Assembly: GCA_902489295.1 (NCBI GenBank) | Contig: CABTZM010000088.1 | Coordinates: forward strand, 1 to 8,339 | DNA from: an uncultured Collinsella sp. | GTDB taxonomy: Bacteria > Actinomycetota > Coriobacteriia > Coriobacteriales > Coriobacteriaceae | Direction: 5' to 3' | DNA: 8,339 nucleotides | In this document: positions 1 through 5,597 of the stretch, one piece after another | How the letters are laid out: every line of letters begins with the position of its first letter | Numbering within the stretch: position 1 is the stretch's first letter | Made by a program: the position numbers and the translations under genes | The notes under the pieces: generated by a model | The model's database searches: none | Told to the model about the DNA's origin: nothing | The model's input: the letters and a program-made list of their open reading frames with translations, nothing else

Positions 1-369
1 CGCATCAAGACCACCGAGACCCGCGCTAAGGCGCTGCGTTCGGTCGTCGACCCGATCATCACTTGGGCCAAGAAGGGCGACCTGCACTCTCGTCGTCTGG
101 CTATCGCCAAGCTTGGCGATAAGCAGCTCGTTGCCGAGATCTTCGACAAGGCTGCCCAGGGCATGTGGCAGGACCGCAACGGCGGTTACACCCGCATCAT
201 GAAGCTCGGCAACCGCAAGGGCGACAACGCTCCCATCGTTATCATGGAGCTCGTCACCGAGCCTTGCACGCCTAAGGCCAAGAAGGCTGCTCCGGCCCCC
301 AAGAAGGCCGCTGCTCCCAAGAAGGTCGAGGCCGTCGAGGAGGCTCCTGCTGAGGAGACCGCTGAGTAG
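1..369 (+). CDS. rplQ: 50S ribosomal protein L17, 3' part (5' end outside window)
   Basis: L17 is a core protein of the large ribosomal subunit near the peptide exit tunnel. The frame is open from the first base (122 codons, then TAG). The visible part begins within the conserved RIKTT segment and continues with ETRAKALRSVVDPIITWAKK, RRLAIAKL, GGYTRIMKLGNRKGDNAP and IVIMELV, all characteristic of L17. Roughly the first 35 residues lie to the left of the window. After the folded domain comes a tail of about 35 residues rich in Ala, Lys, Pro and then Glu (KKAAPAPKK to EEAPAEETAE). Such tails are common on actinobacterial L17 and absent from the E. coli protein. Codon choice is strongly biased to aag, gcc, ctc and atc, as expected of a highly expressed gene. 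It is probably the last gene of a ribosomal operon, since a strong terminator follows. Confidence 0.97.
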   Translation, partial: RIKTTETRAKALRSVVDPIITWAKKGDLHSRRLAIAKLGDKQLVAEIFDKAAQGMWQDRNGGYTRIMKLGNRKGDNAPIVIMELVTEPCTPKAKKAAPAPKKAAAPKKVEAVEEAPAEETAE

Positions 370-394
370 ACTTTCCGTCTGCATAGGCTATATT
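367..394 (+). promoter_or_regulatory. Candidate truA promoter overlapping the rplQ stop and terminator
   Basis: A TAGACT hexamer (367-372, including the rplQ stop codon) and a TATATT hexamer (389-394) are separated by 16 bases. They match the sigma-A -35 and -10 consensus at 4/6 and 5/6 positions. The start would fall near base 401, inside the 5' arm of the terminator stem, so the new transcript would lack half of that stem. The hexamers are seen; their function is inferred. Confidence 0.35.
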
Positions 395-395
395 C

Positions 396-426
396 GAGGG
401 GTACGTTCGCGTACCCCTCTTTTTTT
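396..426 (+). terminator. Rho-independent terminator of rplQ
   Basis: A perfect 10-bp stem (396-405 with 410-419) closes on a TTCG loop (406-409) and is followed at once by seven T residues (420-426). It starts 27 bases after the rplQ stop codon. On the minus strand the stem is not followed by a T run, so it works for the plus strand only. Confidence 0.95.
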
Positions 427-451
427 GTCGCGATACCGTTGCTTGTTTGTT

Positions 452-456
452 GGGAG
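452..456 (+). promoter_or_regulatory. truA ribosome binding site
   Basis: GGGAG lies five bases before the ATG at 462. It decides for that start over the in-frame TTG at 447. Confidence 0.7.
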
Positions 457-461
457 CGCCC

Positions 462-1286
462 ATGACTGCGCCGTCTGATTTCAATTCGATTTCCGAGCTT
501 GACGCCACACTCGTATTTCGTGTGGCCTATGATGGCTCGTCGTATAGCGGATTTGCCGAGCAGCCGGGACAGACGACGGTTGCTGGTGAGCTACGTCGAG
601 CCATCGAGACGCTGCTTCGCCGCCCGATCGATCTGACGTGCGCGGGGCGTACCGATGCCGGCGTGCATGCCGTGGCTCAGTACATCAGCGTGCCCGTTAC
701 GGACGCTGAGCTCGCTCTGACGCGCCGTAGGTGGCTGCGGGCCATGGATGCCCTGCTGCCCAAAGATATCGCCATAAACGAGGTCTACAGGGCCCGTAAA
801 GGCTTTTCTGCACGCTTTGACGCGCATTCCCGTACGTATACATACCGTATTGCCGATCGCGATGCGCGCCCCGTGCTGTCCCGCGGTGCCGTGTGGTGGC
901 ATCGCTATCCCTTGGATGTTGAGGCTATGTCTTCTGCCTGCCCCGCGCTGCTGGGCGAGCAGGACTTTAAAAGCTTTTGCAAGGTTGCCTCGGCCGTTGG
1001 CAAGCCCACGTATCGCTGCGTGATGCGTGCCGAATTTGGCCATGAGGTTGCGTTTGGCGAGGACATCCTGACGTTTACCATCGAGGGCAATGCGTTTCTG
1101 CATTCGATGGTCCGTACGATCGTGGGCACGCTTGTCGAGATTGGCATGCATCGCCGTGAACCCGAGTGGATGCGCGAGGTTATCGATGCTTGCGACCGTA
1201 CCGCTGCGGGCCCCACGGCTCCTGCCTGCGGCCTTACGTTTATGGGCGTGGATTACGATCCCGCCGAGCTTGTCGTGCTCGACTAG
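462..1286 (+). CDS. truA: tRNA pseudouridine(38-40) synthase TruA
   Basis: TruA isomerises uridine to pseudouridine at positions 38, 39 and 40 in the anticodon arm of many tRNAs, in the cytoplasm. The 274-residue product has family length. It carries the N-terminal AYDGSSYSGFAEQPG segment (residues 22-36), the active-site motif GRTDAGVHA (62-70) with the catalytic Asp at 65, the ARFDAHSRTYTYRI segment, and the C-terminal FLHSMVRTIVGTLVEIG helix typical of the family. I chose the ATG at 462 because a GGGAG Shine-Dalgarno lies five bases before it. A TTG five codons earlier is in frame but has no comparable site. The gene lies 35 bases after the rplQ terminator, so it needs read-through or its own promoter (candidate at 367-394). 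No terminator follows, so it may be co-transcribed with the downstream glycosyltransferase gene. Confidence 0.96.
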   Translation: MTAPSDFNSISELDATLVFRVAYDGSSYSGFAEQPGQTTVAGELRRAIETLLRRPIDLTCAGRTDAGVHAVAQYISVPVTDAELALTRRRWLRAMDALLPKDIAINEVYRARKGFSARFDAHSRTYTYRIADRDARPVLSRGAVWWHRYPLDVEAMSSACPALLGEQDFKSFCKVASAVGKPTYRCVMRAEFGHEVAFGEDILTFTIEGNAFLHSMVRTIVGTLVEIGMHRREPEWMREVIDACDRTAAGPTAPACGLTFMGVDYDPAELVVLD

Positions 1287-1447
1287 GGGAGGGCTCGACG
1301 TGTCGTGCGTCGACACCTGTCATCTGTGGGCTGCGCGTGTGCAACATCTGTTCTTGGCGTGCAATGCAACCGGTGTCTCATTGCTTTTATTGCCGGGGTG
1401 TACCATGAACCACGGTTTGATTCATTGCTGTCGAGAGGACGGATAAT
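1287..1447 (+). other. Intergenic region truA to glycosyltransferase, with possible 13-codon leader frame
   Basis: These 161 bases hold no hairpin with a T run, so no intrinsic terminator for truA is visible. A short inverted repeat (GTGTCG 1300-1305 with CGACAC 1311-1316) could form a weak hairpin. A small open frame, ATG 1405 to TAA 1446, encodes MNHGLIHCCREDG; its only possible ribosome site is GGGGTG four bases upstream. It ends one base before the TTG start of the next gene and contains that gene's Shine-Dalgarno. I see no convincing -35/-10 pair. Confidence 0.4.
1434..1439 (+). promoter_or_regulatory. Ribosome binding site of the glycosyltransferase gene
   Basis: AGAGGA lies eight bases before the TTG at 1448 and supports this non-ATG start. 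It sits inside the short upstream frame 1405-1446. Confidence 0.6.
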
Positions 1448-2488
1448 TTGGTTCGACGTGGTTCGCATCCGCGACTTTCGGTGATCCTTGTGGTAGAAGG
1501 TTCGCCCAGCTATGCGATGCGTGCGCTCGAGAGTATCCAGAACCAAGACCTCTACGATTTGCAGATTGTCGTTGTCTGCCGCGATGCTGCGCCCGGTGTG
1601 CGCCATTCGCTTCAAGTTGCTGCCGACAGGGACATCCATATTGATTTGATTGACGTCGAGGACGCGAAGCGCGGCGCTTGTCTTCGTGCCGGTTTTGATG
1701 CCTCGCGCGGCTCTCAAATCATCGCCATGAACGCCGATGAGTGGTTTGCTCCGCAGGCCCTTTCCAAGATGGTCGATATCGCGTGCGATACTGCGGCAGA
1801 CATTGTGCTCCCCTCGGTGTCGCTCGATCGATACGATGCGCATCGCGAGCGTCATTCGCGCGTCTTGGATGCTGCCTCTATTGCCATAGAAGACGAGTCT
1901 TCTATGGTGACTGGGCTGCCCCAGTTGATTTTGGGCGGCCTAGTCGCTCAGACCTCTGGCGTGATGTATAGCCGTCCGCTGTTTGAGGCATGCCTGTCGC
2001 GCGGCAAGGCGTACCGTACGGTTGAGTTTATGGCTTATGCGCTCTCGCAGGCACGATTCGTGTCCGGCTGCGGCGACGCTTGTTTCCACGCGGCGGCACC
2101 TAAGCTTACAGATGCCTTTGATCCCACCATGTATGCCAGGATATCCGATGACACTCGAGCGCTCGACGAGCTTGCGGACTCACTCTCGGAAGCAGATAGC
2201 GGTGGTCGGCTCAAGCTGGCAAGCCAAAAGTTCTACTTTGCTGGACTGGTCGCCTGCATCGAGAATTTGTGTCTGAGCCCGCATGGGGTGTCGTCAATCG
2301 AGCGTTCCGCCCGCATGCGTGATATGCTCGAGGCGCCTCGAACCCGTCAGATGGTCGCCGCGCTCAAGGATAACCATCGGGGACTCGGTCTGTTGTTTGG
2401 GCCGATCGCCAGCGCCAAGCCCGCGCGCTGCGTGATGTGTACGCATCTGGCAGCTTTTCTTAACCGGACGGGCGCAAAAACCGCCTAA
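1448..2488 (+). CDS. Divergent GT2-like glycosyltransferase
   Basis: The 346-residue product begins like a family 2 (GT-A fold) glycosyltransferase. PRLSVILVVEGSPS (8-20) is the first beta strand and turn, ALESIQNQDLYDLQIVVVC (26-44) is the usual helix plus second strand, and AMNADEWFAPQALSKMVD (93-110) stands where the DXD metal/nucleotide-sugar motif normally is. Such enzymes move a sugar from a nucleotide donor to an acceptor, often in envelope polysaccharide. The motif is unusual (NADEW, not the common DxDD), so activity and substrate are uncertain. The C-terminal half (from about 150) has no motif I recognise, no signal peptide and no clear membrane helix, so the protein is probably cytoplasmic. 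The start is TTG, supported by AGAGGA eight bases upstream; no ATG with a ribosome site lies near. No other glycan-pathway gene is adjacent, so the target cannot be inferred. The fold call is fairly safe; a non-catalytic relative is possible. Confidence 0.72.
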   Translation: MVRRGSHPRLSVILVVEGSPSYAMRALESIQNQDLYDLQIVVVCRDAAPGVRHSLQVAADRDIHIDLIDVEDAKRGACLRAGFDASRGSQIIAMNADEWFAPQALSKMVDIACDTAADIVLPSVSLDRYDAHRERHSRVLDAASIAIEDESSMVTGLPQLILGGLVAQTSGVMYSRPLFEACLSRGKAYRTVEFMAYALSQARFVSGCGDACFHAAAPKLTDAFDPTMYARISDDTRALDELADSLSEADSGGRLKLASQKFYFAGLVACIENLCLSPHGVSSIERSARMRDMLEAPRTRQMVAALKDNHRGLGLLFGPIASAKPARCVMCTHLAAFLNRTGAKTA

Positions 2489-2499
2489 ACGGCTCATTA

Positions 2500-2527
2500 C
2501 GAAACAAACTTGCATAGAATTGTTTCG
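2500..2527. repeat. Inverted repeat upstream of argR (8-bp arms)
   Basis: CGAAACAA (2500-2507) and its exact complement TTGTTTCG (2520-2527) are separated by 12 bases. The right arm overlaps a second palindrome, TTTCGAAA (2523-2530). No T run follows, so it is a poor terminator for the glycosyltransferase gene. An operator upstream of the argR promoter is the alternative. Function unknown. Confidence 0.45.
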
Positions 2528-2540
2528 AAATGCGTTCTTA

Positions 2541-2570
2541 TACACAAAAGCCTTCAAATAGCGTTAAACT
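2541..2570 (+). promoter_or_regulatory. Candidate argR promoter
   Basis: TACACA (2541-2546) and TAAACT (2565-2570) are spaced by 18 bases and each match the sigma-A consensus at 4 of 6 positions. Transcription would start near 2577, inside the palindrome at 2573-2587. The region is clearly more AT-rich than its surroundings. This is inference from weak matches. Confidence 0.3.
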
Positions 2571-2572
2571 AT

Positions 2573-2587
2573 TCAATCACTGATTGA
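2573..2587. promoter_or_regulatory. ARG-box-like palindrome, candidate ArgR operator
   Basis: TCAATCA and TGATTGA form a perfect 7-bp inverted repeat around one central base, placed just after the candidate -10 element and 33 bases before the argR start codon. The classical ARG box is TGAAT-N4-ATTCA. Here the outer elements are TCAAT-N5-ATTGA, so each half differs by one base and the spacer is one longer. Autoregulation by ArgR is plausible but not shown. Confidence 0.4.
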
Positions 2588-2620
2588 TTGTCTCCGCCAT
2601 CTTTTGGAGAGAGGGTTTGT

Positions 2621-3058
2621 ATGGCTAAAAAACGCAATGGGCGCCAGGATGCCATTAGAGATATTGTGCGCAATAAGGATGTCCGCACGCAGCGCGTGCT
2701 GGTCGATGAGCTCCGTGCTATGGGCTTTGATTGCACGCAGGCGACTGTCTCTCGCGATATTGCCGATATGGGGCTGCGTAAGCTCCCTGAGGGCATCTAT
2801 GTTCTGGCAGAGGACCTGCACCTGCAGCGTATGGTTTCCGAGCTCGTAACGGGCGTTCTGCGTACTGATAATCTGGTTATGATCAAGGCTCAGCCTGGCA
2901 CGGCTTCCGGCATCGCCGCCGCCGTTGATGCGGCAGAGTTACCCGATGTGCTTGGCTCGCTTGCCGGCAACGATACGATTTTGGTTATTGCCCAGACGGC
3001 CGAGGACGGCGAGCGTCTCGAGGCGCTGATCAATAAGTTGAGCAATTCTCGCAAGTAG
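2621..3058 (+). CDS. argR: Arginine repressor family regulator ArgR
   Basis: ArgR/AhrC proteins are hexameric regulators that bind ARG boxes when loaded with L-arginine, repressing arginine synthesis and in some species activating catabolism. The 145-residue product has the N-terminal winged-helix domain (about 1-62) with the signature TQATVSRDI (39-47). The C-terminal oligomerisation and arginine-binding domain (about 78-145) has PGTASGIAAAVD (92-103) and GSLAGNDTILVI (112-123). The usual binding motif reads GDDT; here the first Asp is Asn117, and the preceding Thr of the GT pair is Ser113. The family Asp at 103 is kept. The ATG at 2621 is chosen for a GGAGAGAGGG ribosome site ending five bases upstream; an in-frame TTG at 2588 lacks one. 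The gene stands alone: its neighbours are a glycosyltransferase gene and a convergent PBP gene, with no arginine gene in view. The family is certain; the effector is less so. Confidence 0.93.
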   Translation: MAKKRNGRQDAIRDIVRNKDVRTQRVLVDELRAMGFDCTQATVSRDIADMGLRKLPEGIYVLAEDLHLQRMVSELVTGVLRTDNLVMIKAQPGTASGIAAAVDAAELPDVLGSLAGNDTILVIAQTAEDGERLEALINKLSNSRK

Positions 3059-3107
3059 GTGTGCGGGTCGTGCGCTCGGCATTGTGTGCGCTGACATAGT
3101 GGCTTGT

Positions 3108-3140
3108 AAGGGGCATCGACGTTGGTCGGTACCCCTTTTT
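3108..3140 (+). terminator. Rho-independent terminator of argR
   Basis: AAGGGG (3108-3113) pairs with CCCCTT (3132-3137), followed inside by one C/A mismatch and a further six pairs including one G-T, closing on a GTTG loop (3121-3124). The arm ends in five T residues (3136-3140). It lies 50 bases past the argR stop. Confidence 0.85.
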
Positions 3141-3181
3141 GTTTGCCGGTATAAAGACCGCCCACCAGGTCGCTTCAAACT

Positions 3182-3220
3182 AAAAGGCCCCGAGCAGTTC
3201 AATAAGCTGCTCGGGGCCTT
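3182..3220 (-). terminator. Rho-independent terminator of the PBP gene
   Basis: A perfect 14-bp GC-rich stem (3184-3197 with 3207-3220) has a 9-base loop. Read on the minus strand it ends in four T residues (complement of 3182-3185), 23 bases after the PBP stop codon. On the plus strand only a broken T stretch follows, so it could at most back up the argR terminator 42 bases to its left. Confidence 0.9.
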
Positions 3221-3242
3221 GTTGGCTTTAGTCGCGTACTTC

Positions 3243-5435
3243 TTAGCCGACCGTATCGTCAGGCGTGGGCGAGGGGTCGGGAGTGGGCGTAGGCGTAGGC
3301 GTGCCGCCATCGCCGCCGGTCGAACCACCAGTGGAGCCACCCGTCGAGCCACCGGTCGTACCGGTGCCGCCGGTGGTGTCGCCGCCCGTGGTCTCGGCGG
3401 TCGTGGTCGTCGTGGTAGTCGTTGTGGTGGTTTCCTCTTCCTCTTCGTCCTTGTCCTTGTCGTCGTTCTCCGACTTCTTGGTGTTGTTGGTGCCGTAGAA
3501 CTTCCAGACGCTGTTGTTCTTGTAGGTGGGCGCCGTTCCGGTCGCAAACTCCTCGCGCTCGGTACCGGTCAGAACGGTGTTCATAAACCGCTTAAAGACA
3601 GGCAGGTTGGTGCTGTCGCCCAGCAGGTCCGTGCCGTACTTTTGGATGGGGATCTCGCCCGCGGAATAGCCGGTCCACAGGGCGCACGCCAGCTGCGGGG
3701 TATAGCCGCAGAACCACAGGTTGGTGGTGTTGTCGGTGGTGCCCGTCTTGCCGGCATAGGGCTGGTTGACACTCAGAGCGCCGGCAGCACCCGTACCGCT
3801 GCCCTTCATGACGCCGGACAGAACATCGGTGACCGCGGCGGCCTCGCCCTCGGTAAGCACCTGTGAGGGATTGTCGGTGTGCTGGTACAGCACCGAACCG
3901 GTACGAGAGTCAATCTCGGTGATGGCGATCGGCTGGCGATAGTAGCCGCCGTTGGCAAACGTCGCGTAGGCGGCGGCCATCTCGAGCGGCGAGATCGAGC
4001 CGGTGCCGAGGGTCATGACGGGAACGTCCTCGATGTTGTCCTTGGCGGGGTCGATGCCGAGCTTTTTGACGAGCGAGATGATCTTGCTGTTACCGACGGC
4101 TTCCGCCACCTGGATGTAGCCGGTGTTGGAGGAGTATGCCGTCGCCTGCTTAAGCGTGATGTTGCCATAGCTCTGGTTGGCGTAATTTTGGACCTCGGTC
4201 GTGGTGCCCTTGGCCTTGAGCGGCGAGTTGCAGTTGAGGGTGACGTTGGGGTTCATGCCGTTTCGGATGGCAGTTGCCAGCGTAAAGGCCTTAAAGGTGG
4301 AGCCGACGGGACGCTTGGCCGTGGCATGGTTTACGTGGTTCTCGTCGGCGTTGTAGTCGTAGCCGCCCACCATGCACTTGATGTAGCCGGTCTTGGGGTC
4401 GACGACGACCATGCCCATGTCCAGGCCGTCGAGCGAGAGCGTGTCGAGCTGCTCCCGGACGGCATTCTCTGCCACCTGCTGCATCGTGGGGTCGATGGTG
4501 GTCTTGACGGTCAGGCCGCCCTTAAAGAGCACGTCGGTCGAGAACTCCTGCTCCAGCAGCTGCTTGACGTAGGAGACAAAGTAGGGCTGCGAGTAAACGT
4601 CGACGCCGCTGCCCGAGATTTCGGTCACGTTGAGGGTGATGGGCTCGGCCTGTGCGGCATCGTGCTCCTCCTGGGTGATGTGGCCCAGGCGCAGCATGTT
4701 GTCGAGAACCTTGTTGCGGCGAGACAGTGCCAGATCGGGATTGACCGTGGGGTCGTACTGCGAAGGCGAGTTGGGAAGGCCGATGAGTAGCGCGGCCTCG
4801 CTCAGGGTGAGGTCGGCGGCGCTCTTGGACAGATAGGTCTCGGCTGCGGCCTCGATGCCGTAGGCGCCGTGGCCGTAATAGATGGCGTTGAGGTACATCA
4901 TGAGGATCTCGTCTTTGGAGTACATGTCCTCCATCTTGATGGCGATGTAGGCCTCGCGCACCTTACGCTCAATGGTCGAGTCGAATTGCTCCTCCTGCAG
5001 GATGGTGTTGCGCACAAGCTGCTGGGTGATCGTCGAGGCGCCTTCGTGCCCGCCGCCGAGGGTTGCCACCGCAGCACGCGCGATACCCCACAGGTCGATA
5101 CCGCCGTGCTCGTAGAAGCGCTCGTCCTCGACGTCAACGGTGCCCTGCAGCACGTAGGGGGAGACCTCGTCCTTGGTGATAGACTTGCGGTTTTGCGTGT
5201 AGAAGCTCGCGATCTTGTTGCCGTTGCAGTCGACGATCTCGGTGGGCTCGCTCACCAGATACGCGTTGGCGTCGGTGTAGTCGGGCAGATCGGACAGCCA
5301 GCGGTTGACGTTGCCGACCATGCCGATGCCAAATGCCACGCCCGCAATCAGCAGAAAGCCCAAAAACGAGAGCAGGATTATGGGCAGAGCATGCGTCTTT
5401 GAACGGCTGCGTCCCTGTCGTTGGCGAGGACCCAT
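3243..5435 (-). CDS. Class A penicillin-binding protein (transglycosylase/transpeptidase)
   Basis: This bifunctional enzyme polymerises lipid II into glycan strands and cross-links the stem peptides outside the membrane. The 730-residue product has a basic cytoplasmic start (1-16), one membrane helix (about 17-42) and a GT51 transglycosylase domain. The GT51 motifs are EDERFYEHGG (103-112, catalytic Glu103), GASTITQQ (132-139), ERKVREAYIAIK (156-167, Glu161) and KDEILMMYLNAIYYG (174-188). The transpeptidase domain has STFK (379-382, catalytic Ser379), SSN (435-437) and KTGT (563-566). All catalytic motifs are intact. From about 653 the protein ends in low-complexity sequence: Lys/Asp/Glu-rich, then 11 Thr, then TGG/STGG repeats, then Thr-Pro repeats. 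It is a PBP1A/PonA type by layout. The ATG at 5435 has GGAGG seven bases upstream; a 41-codon longer reading is unsupported. It converges with argR and diverges from the U32 gene. Confidence 0.95.
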   Translation of the reverse strand: MGPRQRQGRSRSKTHALPIILLSFLGFLLIAGVAFGIGMVGNVNRWLSDLPDYTDANAYLVSEPTEIVDCNGNKIASFYTQNRKSITKDEVSPYVLQGTVDVEDERFYEHGGIDLWGIARAAVATLGGGHEGASTITQQLVRNTILQEEQFDSTIERKVREAYIAIKMEDMYSKDEILMMYLNAIYYGHGAYGIEAAAETYLSKSAADLTLSEAALLIGLPNSPSQYDPTVNPDLALSRRNKVLDNMLRLGHITQEEHDAAQAEPITLNVTEISGSGVDVYSQPYFVSYVKQLLEQEFSTDVLFKGGLTVKTTIDPTMQQVAENAVREQLDTLSLDGLDMGMVVVDPKTGYIKCMVGGYDYNADENHVNHATAKRPVGSTFKAFTLATAIRNGMNPNVTLNCNSPLKAKGTTTEVQNYANQSYGNITLKQATAYSSNTGYIQVAEAVGNSKIISLVKKLGIDPAKDNIEDVPVMTLGTGSISPLEMAAAYATFANGGYYRQPIAITEIDSRTGSVLYQHTDNPSQVLTEGEAAAVTDVLSGVMKGSGTGAAGALSVNQPYAGKTGTTDNTTNLWFCGYTPQLACALWTGYSAGEIPIQKYGTDLLGDSTNLPVFKRFMNTVLTGTEREEFATGTAPTYKNNSVWKFYGTNNTKKSENDDKDKDEEEEETTTTTTTTTTTAETTGGDTTGGTGTTGGSTGGSTGGSTGGDGGTPTPTPTPDPSPTPDDTVG
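3246..3479 (-). repeat. Low-complexity coding region for the PBP C-terminal tail
   Basis: This segment encodes residues 653-730 of the PBP. It contains an acidic/Lys stretch, a run of 11 Thr codons (3399-3431), three STGG units (3312-3347) and a Thr-Pro/Asp-Pro repeat (3258-3302). Thr codons vary within the run, so it is not a pure nucleotide microsatellite, which suggests selection on the peptide. Confidence 0.85.
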
Positions 5436-5442
5436 ATATTGA

Positions 5443-5447
5443 CCTCC
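5443..5447 (-). promoter_or_regulatory. PBP gene ribosome binding site
   Basis: GGAGG on the minus strand lies seven bases before the ATG at 5435. It fixes this start instead of one 123 bases further upstream, whose extra residues look random and would precede the membrane anchor. Confidence 0.85.
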
Positions 5448-5528
5448 AGGTATGTCGTGCCGGACGGTGGATGTGCCGTCGGGGCAGGATGGACATAAGT
5501 TATTACACGATAAACCAAACGGGGCGCG

Positions 5529-5538
5529 CGAGGCCTCG
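5529..5538. promoter_or_regulatory. Perfect palindrome and possible -10 in the PBP/U32 divergent region
   Basis: CGAGGCCTCG is a perfect 10-bp palindrome in the 162-base region between two divergent genes. A TATGCT hexamer (5541-5546) follows it and could be the -10 of the U32 gene, though no good -35 stands 17 bases upstream. An AT-rich patch at 5496-5519 is the likeliest place for the PBP promoter, but I could not assign hexamers there. An operator role is inference. Confidence 0.25.
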
Positions 5539-5584
5539 TGTATGCTGGAAGACGGCATTTTTCAGAGTGAATGCATACCTTGGT

Positions 5585-5590
5585 AAGGAG
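5585..5590 (+). promoter_or_regulatory. U32 gene ribosome binding site
   Basis: AAGGAG lies seven bases before the ATG at 5598 and rules out the in-frame ATG at 5571, which lies upstream of this site. Confidence 0.8.
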
Positions 5591-5597
5591 TTTGTCG

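Noticed and set aside
591..1316. A 241-codon minus-strand frame opposite truA
   Set aside because: It is antisense to a complete truA, with no ribosome site or known domain; a composition artefact.
1296..1316. Hairpin after truA as a terminator
   Set aside because: Stems are only 5-6 bp, compete with each other, and no T run follows.
3084..4790. Two long plus-strand open frames (260 and 303 codons) opposite the PBP gene
   Set aside because: They mirror the PBP codons, are rich in Val/Gly/Arg repeats, and span the argR and PBP terminators. The PBP has all catalytic motifs on the other strand.
5436..5558. A 41-residue N-terminal extension of the PBP
   Set aside because: The extra residues have no signal or domain features, and GGAGG stands at the right distance only for the ATG at 5435.
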